NCBI RefSeq assembly: GCF_004210375.1
Contig: NW_027467782.1
Span: forward strand, 22,113,276 to 22,177,275
Origin: Tachypleus tridentatus
Taxonomy: Eukaryota > Arthropoda > Merostomata > Xiphosura > Limulidae
Direction: 5' to 3'
Length of the DNA: 64,000 nucleotides
The notes under the pieces: model-generated
The model's input: only the letters and a program-made list of their open reading frames with translations
Told to the model about the DNA's origin: nothing
Database searches by the model: none
Translations under genes and position numbers: made by a program
Shown: in pieces, positions 26,323 through 37,359 of the stretch
Numbering within the stretch: the first letter of the stretch is position 1
Layout of the letters: every line of letters starts with the position of its first letter

Positions 26323-27715
26323 CATCAGAAAGTAAAGAAATTTCTGTCAGTATATCTATCATCAGTGCCAAGTCATGAAAGAAATATGTATTGCCAAGAC
26401 GCGCAGCCATTCCTGAAAATTTCGTGTCACTAGAGAAATATCTGTACAATGCTGGATAAACACGCCATACAGCAAGTGCAGATCTCAAACTGCAAGCAGC
26501 CCATCTTGGTCCCAAAACTCTTCCTATCTTCAGAATTTGATGGCCAAGTTCTTCTGAAATTTTGAAAAGGTCCATTTGGTTTTTGTTTGATTGGTGAAAG
26601 ATTGTGTAGATTTTATCCATGAATATTTTGAAGTGATTCACTTGTTCTACTTCTCTGACAGAATCATCCAAAATAAGTTGTAATCGATGATTTAGGCAAT
26701 GCCAAATGATAATATTGGGGAAATTGCTTTTAAATCGAGCGCCCACTCCAGAATTACGGCCAAGCATTACGCTTGCCCCATCTGAACAGAAAGCAATCAA
26801 ATTAGTTTTCAAATATTCATTATCGAATCCGGCACGGTGCAAACTGTTCAACAATGACGTGTATATTGTTTCTGCTCCTCGTCCATTCAATTCGACCAAA
26901 TCAAAAAAAATAGTTGGAGATATATAGCAGTCTTCAATCTTTAAGAAAGTAACGAGTACGGGCTCACTGGATATGGTTGAACTTTCATCAATGATGACAC
27001 AGATCTTTAATTTCTGTTCAATAATTTTTGTGAATACCTCTTTCCTTATCTCATTTGCAATGTGATCTGTTATTTTCACAGCAGTTTTTCGAGAATGGAG
27101 TCCAATACCCAAATCTACTCCATTTTCATTTGAAGCTGAATCTCATCTTTGACATCAGAAAAGGGACGATTTCTTTTGCTAGACTGTAGATTGTATTAAA
27201 ACTCTATTAGTAGAATCCACATACTTGCTGTTCAATTTGTCAATGCATTTCTCAATCGAATTATTAGCACGATCTTTTCGGTGCGTAATACAAATGCTGT
27301 GAGCTTTTGATGAAAAGTGTTTATTCATCTTCTTTCTTAGGGAAGCTTGTTGAATTTTTTTATCTCTTCCAGAAGGTTGAACACTGCAAGTGACCCATTC
27401 TTGTGACATGTGAATTCCTTTCATGTTTCATTTAAAATAAAATTTGGAACATATATCACATCCAACATTTTTACTACGAACAATCAACCCATCGTACTTT
27501 TCCTTGAAGTTCATATACTGTTCTATACTCCAGCAATCTGGAAGATCGAGTGTTTCAACTTCTTCACATTTACCTTCAGCGACATTCGCAGTACAACTTT
27601 CATTAGAATAATGCCGTAAAAGTAACTTTGTTTCATCGTCATTTGCATCTTGCTTTAAAGGTTCGGTTCTAGGAACTTTACGAAAAAAGCTATCCATATC
27701 CTTTTGTCTCTTCAT
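26323..27715 (-). pseudogene. hAT-type transposase relic, KIAA1586/ZNF862-like
   Basis: Read on the minus strand from ATG at 27715, the product starts MKRQKDMDSFFRKV and contains a zinc-finger-like pair CDIC followed by HFSSKAHSIC. It then enters the RNase H-like region with IDESSTIS, CSDGASVMLG and WHCLNHRLQL, motifs typical of KIAA1586/ZNF862-type proteins derived from hAT transposases. The frame is broken: an in-frame TGA at 27428-27430 lies just after CDICSKFYFK, a TAG at 27179-27181, and a frameshift between about 27130 and 27180 before NGVDLGIGLHSRK. The C-terminal half, where the hAT dimerisation domain would lie, is lost in the 500 N gap. No introns are needed. I see it as a dead transposon copy; a host gene with sequencing errors is less likely. 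Confidence 0.8.
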
Positions 27716-28335
27716 TTTAGGGTCCGACGTCCGAGCACTGAAATGAAAAGTATTTTTAAGACCTTCACTATAAAACTTATGTAAGGTCTTTATGTTAAAT
27801 TACTTTCTTTTACAGAGTGAGGCGTAAATATTGAAACATAATTTAAAACTAAATTAGACTGATAGTTAAACAATACAGTTATAAATGGAATTAGACACAG
27901 AAAAGTTGAAAAGAAAATAATAAATTACCTTTCTTTGTTCCGAAATAAAAGATGTGCTACAGCTGAGTGAAACTGTAGTTTATAATTCCCGCCTTAGGAC
28001 AATTTAATTGAACTTAATTGGGTTGAACTAATTAATTGAACTTTACGTATGGATTGAAAACGCAATTTAAATAGAAATTCACTTACTTTATGATGCTTCC
28101 ACGAAAAGTATTCGAGAATAAATGAGTCAAATTTCAAGGGACTTGATTATATACAAATGAAACGAGAAATCAATCATAGTTAGACCCTTCGTCCGTTAAA
28201 GTAAATATTGTTTCAAAGATGGCTAAAGACACGTCGAACATCGACTAACAACAGAAGCATTCTATTCGATGCCACGTCACACTAGCTGAATTGTGATTTG
28301 CCAGCCATCAGTCAGACAGCTAGCTGCGCGCATTC
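27716..28335. other. AT-rich spacer, nothing recognised
   Basis: No convincing coding potential, RNA gene or repeat structure was seen. It may include the 5' non-coding end of the hAT-type element, but no terminal inverted repeat or target-site duplication could be identified. Confidence 0.5.
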
Positions 28336-28525
28336 CGAAAAGCATTATGACGAGATGAATAAGCTGACAAAGTTGAGTGCTGAGCATAGATAATAGATAA
28401 TGTAGATAGCCAAACTGACTTCCGCGTTGTGACCAAAATTCTATTGAGAAAGTTGATGATGGGGAAAATCGATAGAGTAAGTAACGCTTGCCACAAGCGG
28501 CTGCAACCGACATGTGTCTGCCCAT
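28336..28525 (-). pseudogene. Decayed IS630/Tc1-like transposase fragment, inverted copy
   Basis: The reverse complement matches bases 29530-29760 with many differences. Shared blocks include GGGAAAATCGATAGAGTAAG, AGATAATAGATAAWGTAGATA and GAAAAGCATT. The translated remnant IHLVIMLF lines up with KICHGMLF of the other copy. It is therefore a second, shorter and more decayed fragment of the same transposon in opposite orientation, head-to-head with the copy at 29530. An internal deletion lies around 28350-28375. The frame is not intact. Confidence 0.55.
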
Positions 28526-28642
28526 GTGTTTCCTTCGTACTTACAAGTAAATCACTTGAATGTATAATTCATTCTGTGGTCTTCACGTCATTCGTGCATC
28601 ATCTGCGTCGTCTCCACTCTTATTTTTTATTGATTGAATAGA

Positions 28643-29116
28643 ATGGCTAATGTAAATTCTGAACGAACCTCGAGGACAAATCGAAGAACGTGCAATGCGT
28701 TTAACTGCCGAAATTATCGTGTGAAGGGATCAGAAATTTCTTTTCACCGGTTTCCATCAGATCATGAATTACGTACAAAATGGATTTTAGCCACACGGCG
28801 GGAAAATTTTAATCCTTCCAAATCGGCTGTCCTCTGTTCGAAATATTTTGAGTTTGACTGCTTTATCGATTCAGATTGTTCTTTTTCTATATTATCGCGA
28901 AAAAGACTGCATGGAAACACCGTTCCCAGCATTTTTGACTTCCCTGACCGTCTTCAGCAACCGCCTATCAAGAAAAGGTGCACCTCAACTTCAGCTGTAG
29001 GGATTAAGTCGTATTGGAAATTGCCTCTTGCGTATTTTCTTGTTAACGGAGTTTCTGGTAAATTTTTACATGAAGTTTTGCGAGAAGCAATAAACAAACT
29101 TTTGAGGCTAGAGTGA
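28643..29116 (+). pseudogene. THAP-domain P-element-like transposase, internally deleted
   Basis: A 157-residue open frame starts at MANVNSERTSRT. Residues ~15-85 form a THAP zinc finger: C-x4-C (CNAFNC), ISFHRFP, a conserved Trp in KWILATRR, then VLCSKYFEFDCF giving the C-x2-F/H-like end, and PSIFDF as the AVPTIF-type motif. The last 40 residues, SYWKLPLAYFLVNGVSGK, match the start of the RNase H/insertion region of P-element and THAP9 transposases, where a YW.KPIGYFL stretch is typical. The coiled coil and the first catalytic part that should lie between them are missing, and the protein stops far short of the usual 700 or more residues. It is thus an internally deleted copy, although the remaining frame is open and could encode a DNA-binding THAP peptide. 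It lies between two inverted IS630-like fragments. Confidence 0.75.
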
Positions 29117-29525
29117 CCTGACCATTGTTTCAATCACACTTGTGACGTTCCCTCCTCAGATTCCCTGCCGGACGTGACTCTTTATTGTTCTCAAGGTCTC
29201 TGCGGAGAGCACACTCCTGTTCGCCGGTCAGTGCACAAGGACAAAAGCCTACGTCACCTCCGCAGTTATGGGGTGTTGCGTAGCCCGCGCGCGGTTCACA
29301 GTGACCTTGTTCTTTGCCACTCTTTGGTATTCTTCGGTCTTCAGGCCCTTTCAGTGCCTTAATATAGTACGTCTTAATTTATTCAAACTAAGTGCTCTAT
29401 TTCAGCTCTAAGTATGGAAATGATTAAATCTACTTATTACGTTGATGTGAAGACATGTAGGCCTACTATACGATCTTCTTTAACTTATGAATGGGGCTTA
29501 AACGAATGCACGCTTATGATGACTC
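29117..29525. other. Unassigned sequence downstream of the THAP relic
   Basis: GC content is higher than in the surroundings up to about 29360. No coding match was recognised. It may be non-coding sequence of the P-like element or of another transposon, but no terminal repeat was identified. Confidence 0.4.
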
Positions 29526-29529
29526 GTGC

Positions 29530-29905
29530 ATAAGCCGACATGACTGCAGCGCAAGCAAGCGAGTTACTTACTCTATCGATTTTCCCCCGTAGCGGGAATG
29601 GTAATAGGAAAACGGTCACACGCGCCGACATGCAAATGGGAGAAGTGTGGCTATCTACTTTATCTATTATCTGTGGTGCTGAGCTCCGGAGACAGTTTCC
29701 AGATAAGCCTTCTGTCACCCCACAACATCTGGGGAAAATTTGTCATGGAATGCTTTTCACTCTGAAGAAACTGCAAGCCGCCCCAGCCGACAGAAATCGG
29801 CCTGACGTGAAGGCTGAAAGGAAAGACTATGCCCTGTGGTTCATGGAGACGGCACTTCGCGCACCCCGTGTCATCTACATCGACGAGATGGGGTTCAACG
29901 TATGG
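29530..29905 (+). pseudogene. IS630/Tc1-like (DDE_3) transposase fragment
   Basis: The plus-strand frame contains SVTPQHLGKICHGMLFTLKK (end of the helix-turn-helix region), RNRPDVKAERKDYALWFM and VIYIDEMGFNVWT. The last carries the first catalytic aspartate in the I-D-E-x-G-F/Y-N context seen in IS630-type Tc1/mariner transposases of invertebrates. Homology stops abruptly after GFNVWT at about 29905; the reading frame then runs into unrelated sequence and stops at 29935. The second Asp and the last Asp/Glu are absent, so the copy is dead. The N-terminal part is diverged. The ATG at 29540 is not a reliable start. Confidence 0.65.
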
Positions 29906-30143
29906 ACAATTAAGAAACTGACTGCATTCACTTGACGAACTTTGTCAATAATACGGTCTGTGATTTTCTCATTAAATCTTTCTTGTCGAAATGTGTGATG
30001 TAGTGTGACGCAATCAGTTTCCACGACATCAACAATTCGACGGTATAATTGAAGCCATCAACGGGTTCGCTAAGCTCAAAAATTTTTAAGAACGGGTTCG
30101 CTCGAACCCCTGCGAACCCCCTGAATCCCACCACTGATCGCAA
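29906..30143 (-). other. Transposon-like fragment of uncertain class
   Basis: On the minus strand a 71-codon frame reads GVRANPFLKIFELSEPVDGF and further. An overlapping frame gives RFNEKITDRIIDKVRQVNAV, which looks like the segment just before the first catalytic residue of some hAT transposases. The match is short and from pattern memory only. The fragment abuts the truncated IS630-like copy, so it is probably another piece of mobile DNA. Confidence 0.2.
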
Positions 30144-30146
30144 CTC

Positions 30147-30460
30147 TCCTGACTAGATCTTCTAAGGTTGGAATGTACCTGGGTGTTATTGCAAGTTGAG
30201 TCCTTTTTTAAGTAGATGTATCTCGTCTGCGTTTAATTGTCGGTCGGATATGTTAATTATGAGGTTGGTCAACAGTTTTTCGTGGTGGCTTTTATGTTGT
30301 TTGCATCTTAGTTTTTTAGTTTTTGTTGTGGCAGATCTTTTTGTCTCTGTCATTCCTAGTGTTGATTTGGTTTATGTTTCGTTGTATAAGTCCGTTAATC
30401 TCTGATTTAATGCAGCATACAAGTTGATGGCACCTTCTTTGCACCTCTGCTGATTGCAAC
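30147..30460 (-). mobile_element. Penelope-like element, 5' coding fragment
   Basis: The minus strand encodes NISDRQLNADEIHLLKKGLN and, after a one-base frameshift, TPRYIPTLEDLVRRV. This is the N-terminal motif of Penelope-like reverse transcriptases (LS..LT..E..LL.KGL.F..TP). Upstream, GAINLYAALNQRLTDLYNET may belong to the same element, ending with a stop. It is inverted relative to the 3' part that starts at about 30640, and the catalytic RT core that should separate them is missing. Confidence 0.55.
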
Positions 30461-30639
30461 TGTCTTTCCTGTATGCTATGAAACTTCAATCTTTACCACA
30501 GCATCCCACCTGGAGTTATTTTCCTTCCTAGTGGGCCATACTTTTTCAGAACAGATGATCTGCCATTGTTCCTTTTGGCCTTCATATCCAGACACAGTTG
30601 GATGAATTGGGTCTCAGCACATGAAACAAACAAAAACTC

Positions 30640-31500
30640 AACATACTAAAAAACAAATAAACACAGCTATAAAACTATGCTCACCAGATAAAATTGACGA
30701 TGAATTAGACAAAATAAAACAATACTTCATCAACATCAATAAGTTTCCTCCACAAACCGTAGAAAACATTTTACGCACACACCTAGACAGAAAGCAAAAT
30801 CAAGTAACAAAAGCAAATATATCTCACGAATCAAAAAATCACTAAACCATATACTGCTGCATACCATATATTTTCGACATCAGCAGACAAATAACCAACA
30901 TTTGGCTAAAACTAGTAACACAATATGACATTCCAGTTAATACCAAATTTATTCAAAAACCAGGCACAAAACTGAAGTCTATACTATGTAAAACTACACT
31001 GACAAACACCACACCAACATTAATTATAAAATACAATGTGATAACTGCCACGATTTCTATGTGGGAGAAGCAAGTAGAAAAATGGAAACCAGATTCAAAG
31101 AACATAAAAAGTCACCTTCACACGTTTTTGAACACTGCAAGTCAAATAAACACAACATAACCATAGAAAACACTCAAATACTAAATAAAGAAACAAACGT
31201 AAAACTAAAGAAGCCTTACTTATACAACAACTCAAGCCTAAAATAAACCAATGCAAAGGAAGACCTTTATACCTATATTAAAAATAATAAAATAAATAAC
31301 ATAAAATTATATATTCAAACATCTAAGCATGCCCTCTGCATTCCGACTCTCAGTTACACAACCCCCTTCAAACATATGGTCAGCTTCCGGTCAGTTACTT
31401 CTTTCTTTCTTTGTGAACCTGACAATGACCGAAGAAGGTCGAAACGTTGTTCGCTCCTCTACGTAAAATATTTTCTCAACCCAAACGAGCCGTTTTTACA
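30640..31500 (+). mobile_element. Penelope-like element, 3' part with GIY-YIG endonuclease relic
   Basis: Decayed coding sequence in order: AIKLCSPDKIDDELDKIKQY and KFPPQTVENILRTHLDRKQN (C-terminal end of the RT), then IPYIFDISRQITNIW and KPGTKLKSILCK, then the linker C-x2-C plus VGEASRKMETRFKEHKKSPS of the GIY-YIG nuclease, and HVFEHCKSNKHNITIENTQI. Stops and frameshifts occur (e.g. TAA at 30843). The 3' non-coding part (31380-31500) includes TGACCGAAGAAGGTCGAAAC and CAACCCAAACGAGCCG, shared with the two PLE copies near 49.6 and 57.4 kb. GIY-YIG C-terminal domains are characteristic of this class. Confidence 0.75.
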
Positions 31501-31872
31501 TATATATTTCACTTTTGTGAATTAAATAAGAACAATCTGCTTTGTTTAGTTTTCTTCATGGATAAAACTCGTAAGGAAACAATAAAACTCAAGCAAATAA
31601 TTCAAACATCAAAAATATTTTTATAATGAATTCGAAAACTAATACAAAAATATGAATGTTAAAAGTTATTATTGGAATGTGCTGTTTATTGTACTTTATA
31701 GATTATCAGTAATACATTGTTATATATTATCAATATATATTAATATATTGATTCATCTTGATTTTAAATTGTTCATTTTTTGACAGCTAGAATTTTGTAT
31801 TTCAATGATATTTCTTGTTCCTGTTCTTTAAATACCATAAAACTGCTAAGATATTTTTTTGTTTATATTCAG
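31501..31872. other. AT-rich, probably intronic
   Basis: Nothing recognised apart from TA-rich runs. It ends in a pyrimidine-containing acceptor tract (TTTATATTCAG) before the Ig exon. Confidence 0.4.
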
Positions 31873-32076
31873 GGAATTTTCCGATACTCGTTACCTGGTG
31901 GAGAAATTCTGTACTATTGGACAAAAGTTTCCAAATTACTGAAGACCAAGTTGTTCGAAACGATTTTACTCTCCAAGAATTAACACGAAAAGATCTTATG
32001 GCTAAGTTTACCTGTCAAGCTTCGAATACTAACCTTACCTCACCAGGAGTCGCATCTGTCATTGTAGACATTAATT
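31873..32076 (+). CDS. Internal exon encoding an Ig domain, Sidestep-like
   Basis: The 204 bp exon lies between acceptor ATTCAG (ending 31872) and donor GTGAGT (from 32077), phase 1 on both sides, which is typical of Ig-domain exons. It encodes the second half of an Ig fold: FPILVTWWRNSVLLD (strand C tryptophan), VRNDFTLQELTRKDL, then AKFTCQASNTNLTSPG with the strand F cysteine, and SVIVDIN. The pattern W.R...LLD followed by L..LTR.DL...YTCQASN.N.T.P is that of Sidestep-family cell-surface receptors, which guide arthropod motor axons and form Ig-Ig contacts with Beat proteins. The strand B cysteine must lie in an upstream exon outside the recognised region. No neighbouring Ig exon was found within this window, so the introns are long. 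Beat or another Ig-superfamily receptor is an alternative. Confidence 0.65.
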
Positions 32077-35000
32077 GTGAGTGTAATGTACTTCAGTTTG
32101 CAGTCGTAAGTTTAAAAGGAGTAAATTAGTCAAATAATCCTTGAAATTGTTACAGTATTAAGTAATAACTGATTTTTAACTGTACAAAACATATTAGGTT
32201 ATGTGTTTTGCATGAAACAAACCAATATAAGAAAACACCATGTTTATGCATGCGATATCATTGTTTTGTATAATGTTATAACACTAGTTACTTACGTGAG
32301 ACATCTGACTGCACTGAAGGGTAGATATTTACTTATAGGTGGAATGTGACGTCATTTCACTGTGTGAAGCTCCACCACATGCACATTTTTCCAGTATCTA
32401 TTGTTTTCAGATATAAGGTAAACGAATGCCAGCTTAGCATAAATAGAAATCTCATTTAGCCAACCTGTTGGAATACAAGAACTATAATTTATTTTATTAC
32501 ATTCTGGTGTTCCATATAATAATGCAAAGCGTATTCATTAAACAAACATTGACGCATTATTTACAGCTCGTCAGAGATGAATATCTTAAATAAGTTGATA
32601 AAGGTGGGGATTAATCTAGTATTTATATTATGACAAATGTGATACGTTAATTAACTTAAGTAATGTTTGTTATAATACCAGTTAATGTTGAATAATACCA
32701 AGTTTTAAATTAACTTGCATTGTTTATCAAAGTACTTTTTGAATTATTACTTTCTACGCTGACTCGCGGCAATTCTCTTGCTAAAGATTTTACTTTTATT
32801 GCTACTAATAAGGAAAAGTTTAGTTTCTGGCATTTAGTTGCCCTTATTTTATCACAGAACTTGATATGCAAGAGTGTGGGTGAAACTTCGCTTATGTTAA
32901 TCTGTGTTTCTACATCTTCGAACACGGTTATTAAGTGAAACCAACGTTACTTATTACACAATAAATATTTCAGTCTCAAAATATAATAAAACATTTACTA
33001 ATTAATGTACTGTTTAAAGGTAAAACTTTGAAACTTTTCCAAATCTCACAGAGGAACAGCCTATTGTTGAATATTTGTGTAATAATAAACGTTGGTGTCC
33101 TTCAATAACAGTGATGTCTAAAACTTACATGAACGTTGTTACAACATTTAGAATAATTAATACTTAATTTAGGTAAAAGTTAAATGTTGAGAAACAAGCA
33201 GGGGTCATGATTTTACGTTTTATTAGGGGAATTTAGATGAAAAATAGAGTGCTGGACTCTTCATTTTAGGGACATGATACACTCTCTGCAATGGGTGCAT
33301 AGAGTTTTCACTTATTTCAGTAGTCACACAGTAGTAGCAATGTGGGATATGCGGACTTGTTAATTACTCGTTTTAGAGGTTATGCACATTAATTGCATGA
33401 GGTCTAGAAAGATGTAAATGTCTCATTTTAGGGACAATGTGACATCGATCTCATAGGGTGTGCAAAACAAACACCTGAATATCATATATAGTATGTCCAT
33501 CGGGTAAATCCATGAGAACTGCCAACGGCTATGAAATATTGGGCCTCATATGATAACATTTAAAGAAGGGAACATGGACTTTGTTGATCCATACTTAATC
33601 ACTTAATTTTTGTGATTGTGGCGATTATGACTGCAGAATAAGCATTACATGTGTTTTAACTAATTTCATCCTTACTACCATGTGCTATTCAATGTATGTT
33701 TTATTGTTAAACACAATCTTTGAAACATGGTTCATAGTGATAATGAACCTCTGTTTTACTAGAACCCAGATCTCATCATGTTCTTTACCTTGATATATAG
33801 ACGGTGGTAGATTGGTGTATTTCGCAGCAGTTCAAACAAAGCCACAGCTCAGTACTGAGAGCTGATAGGAGGGACACCATGGTAATTGTAATCATTGGCC
33901 AACACTATTTTGGTACCAAACCTAGCAGCAACTACATCTTATGTCCATACCAACACAATGTTGAAACCCCTGTAGAAAGTACCTTAGTTGTCTCATTCAC
34001 CTTCAAGCTTTTCCACTAAGCTCAAGAAGTGCTTGGAGTTGAAAACCTTATTAAAATAAAGCATGTTTTAGGCATACACATTAGAGCTGGGTATAACATG
34101 TATATTAACTTGTTTCGCAGGTTGAATATTTCCCATTATGTGCATTACGTAGTATTTACGAAGGGCTACAGGTCTAACACATTTGTGATGTGTTTGTGCT
34201 TGAACTAATCCCAAACGTTTTCAGATCTGTAAATGAAATGAATTCATGTTATCCATCGTTTACTGGTCATAGTCATAAAACACTCTGCAACTTGTGATTG
34301 TAGTGGTTAAATTGCAACCACATCTAAATATATTAATCTCAAAGAATTTACTGATAATGTGTTAATTTTGGAAGTAAAAATAACTATTAGTTAATCACGT
34401 ACAGAAAGACTAATTTGTATGAAAAAAAGCTGCTAATATATCTTTTGTATATACACCCCCAAATATTGGAAAGACGTATGTAGGCTTTTGAGCAATGTAA
34501 GTATTGTCGTATTAGTGTTATTGCTGAGTTCAGACTCTTTATGGTGTGTAGGAAGATATAGTCTTTGGCAATATCTCGTTGATAAAAAGAATAGGAATAG
34601 CGAACCTTTAGATGTCACTATAAGTTGAATAAAGAGGGTCTCAGTTTCTATTTCAAGCTAAGTCGTTGCCAACATATATCCTTTGAAACACACAGCAGAT
34701 ATCTTATTTTGATGTTTATCTTAGCATAGCTGTCTGGTTGACAAGTCACGAGTTAAAATAATCCAATTGAATGAGTTCAAACTACATGAAAGCTACCTCA
34801 TATGAATGGTTCAAGGATAGACCCTCCCTGCTACTGATGAAACTGATTCGTGATGTTTGATGTCTGGTTAACTTATAAGTAAGCCAACACTCAAACCTCA
34901 TACAGATTAAGTTTGTTTGCAAACAGAATGAAAACATATGTTGTGGGAGATCAAGTGAACAGGATTGGCACTGAGTTCCTTCAGTTTTGTTCCTTACGTT

Positions 35001-35412
35001 CAGAACGTTTATATTTATTTGGTCGTAGTCATTATTTATTTCTTCAGAACATGCTACATTGACTCGTAATTGAATTGAATTTTAATTGAATTGTAGGGTT
35101 AGATATTTGAAAATGTCAAGTGTGTTCAGTGCCCCTTTGGTAGTTAATTTGTAAAAACACCAATATGAACTTAGTAAAGCTGAATATGTTTAATTAACCT
35201 TACAAATGAGGTAAAATAACTTTTCAGTTACAGTTAACACTTCTCACCAAACTTCTGTATGGTGATTTATCAAGTGTTTTTGTAGATCTGTTTGTTAAAA
35301 AAACCAACAAAAAAACACAGCTATTTAGAGTTGATCTTTAATGGTATTGTTTATATAGAAAACTGAAATAAATAAATCGCGTTTTATTTATTATTATTTC
35401 ATTATTGTTTAG
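32077..35412. other. Long AT-rich intronic or intergenic stretch
   Basis: No exon, RNA gene or recognisable transposon was seen. A 72-codon frame at 32720-32938 has an equally long antisense frame and no family resemblance. The flanking plus-strand exons have incompatible phases (1 out, 2 in), so they are not directly spliced to one another. Confidence 0.5.
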
Positions 35413-35849
35413 CGTTCTTTGTTGCTTCTGCAACGTGAATGAAAAAGCCCGGGGCAAATGGAATGCCCTTAAAAACCGCGTCCTCGGGTCTTGTGGTGTT
35501 TTTGCCTATACAAAGCTAGAAGACCAAGAGCTTGTTACTGAAAAGATCACCCCCAGGGAATTAGACATTTTGGAAGCTGTTTCAATGATCCCTGAGTGTG
35601 AGAAGGCCCCGACAAATAAGTTTAATAAAGGAGAAACTAATATGGTGTTAAAGGAAAACCAAACAGAACCAACCATCTTACAGACAATAAATGAAAATCA
35701 CTCAGTAGAAAAGAAAACAGAAAGAACAGAAAACCTGAGCAAGTCTGCTTCAGGTTCTGATAAAACTAAATTAAAGACACGCGTTAAGACAATCGTGAAT
35801 GATGACAAACCTGAAGAGACATTAAAATCTGATTCACTAACAACGGTTC
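35413..35849 (+). CDS. Probable exon of unknown protein, hydrophilic and lysine-rich
   Basis: An open frame of about 145 codons follows a good acceptor (TTCATTATTGTTTAG, ending 35412) and reaches a plausible donor GTATGT at 35850; phases would be 2 in and 1 out. The product begins VLCCFCNVNEKARGKWNALK, continues SCGVFAYTKLEDQELVTEK and ITPRELDILEAVSMIPECEK, then becomes a charged, probably disordered tail rich in K, E, T and S (residues ~75-145). No signal peptide, membrane segment or known domain is evident. Codon composition is richer in GC than its flanks (CCCGGGGCAAATGG, CGCGTCCTCGGG), which supports real coding. I do not recognise the family; membership in the same gene as the Ig exon is unproven. 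Confidence 0.5.
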
Positions 35850-37359
35850 GTATGTTTAAAGTTTTTTTTACTTTATAGTAGTTAGTATCATACAGCATCA
35901 GTATATAACCATTAATAACAAGGATCTGCTCTTAATGTTAAACTTTCACTTCCTACAAGTTTATTTATACCTACATATATATTGCAAGAAGTAACTAAAA
36001 TATAATGGAATTAATAGTACATTATTAATGTTAATGCAAAATTACTGTTATAAAATAATTACAACCATTCTCATATTTAATTTCTGTGAATATCTGTATC
36101 TGGTTCAAAATTGAATTAATTTCTCATTCATATTACGTTTATGATTAATATTTAGTGTAGTTAAAAACATTTCACTTTAATGTAATGTATACTATGTCAA
36201 ACTGAGTGATCAATATGATATCGATGTTGCATACTTACAATGAGTGTTGTTAAGACATCCACAACTACTGAAAAACACGCATTCAGTCATTTAAATACAT
36301 GTAATTCTTCTTGTTTCATTTCCACACATACTTCCACTAATGATATTAAAGTGAGTTGTGTCTTACTATAACTATAATATACCTTTTGTTGTTAATATTG
36401 TCAAATTTCTTGTGTTTTAACCGTACATACACTGAAATGAAGTTCTGTTGTAACTACGAACATCTGATTCTGTTTTAACAGTTATCACATAATTGCTGCG
36501 AATCGTTAGATCACGGTAACTTACTTAAAATGTGGACTTTATTGTTCTTAGTTTAGTACCAGTGTATTTGTACCATTTTGTTGTAAGTGATTCCACCATA
36601 TCATGTTAATAACACTTTGAGATATTTTACAACAGTGTTTGTTTTTTATAGTCAGTCAATTTTCATTGGTCTGACAGACATTTAGTGAAATATCCAGCTG
36701 TCTTCTTTTGGACTTTACTAAGATTATTGAATATTTTAAAGTACTATATAAACAGTGTGATTTACTACAGTGTTACAACTATGATAAGACAGTTTGAAAA
36801 TTCTTCCTCTTTATAGTCATTTGTAGTTCAGATTGCATAACTTTTCATGTTTAATTTATATACATATCATGCACATACGATTCTTAGATCAGAATTTTCC
36901 TTAGCTTCTGACACTGTTAACAGTATTGTTTCATAAGCCTCTGCCACTGCGCAGGTTTCGTTTGGTAAAACAATGAAGGTCAACACATTTAATAACAATG
37001 GACTGTATTATTTCTCCCATTACTAGTTCCACAGATTTCATGTACTAACCTTATATATACCAAAGACAGGTCTAATTTATAATAACACTAAACTGTCAGT
37101 TACTTGTTAATCTTTTTCTCATAGTGTTTCTCAAACTAATAAACTCATTAACTCAGTAATTAAGTGCAAACGTCACAGACTTATTAAATATTCAATTGTT
37201 GAAACAGTTAAAACGTGAAAACTCCCTCCAGACAAACAATAACACAAACGCGTAAATTAAAAAAATATAGTCTACAAAAGTATTTTGAGCTCTGAAAATT
37301 TTCCCATTTTTAAAAGAATATTTATGTCATTAAATGAAAATGAGAATATAAAATATGTA
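35850..37359. other. AT-rich stretch, nothing recognised
   Basis: I looked on the minus strand for the missing TM9-12 exons of the transporter gene and saw none. No repeat or RNA gene was identified. Confidence 0.5.

Noticed and set aside
25508..27112. 534-codon minus-strand frame across the gap
   Set aside because: It is an artificial fusion of satellite, 500 N and hAT relic.
28277..28525. 82-codon minus-strand frame as a gene
   Set aside because: It is the wrong frame of the decayed inverted IS630-like fragment.
34433..34618. Small minus-strand frame
   Set aside because: No domain, no splice context and length within chance expectation for this composition.
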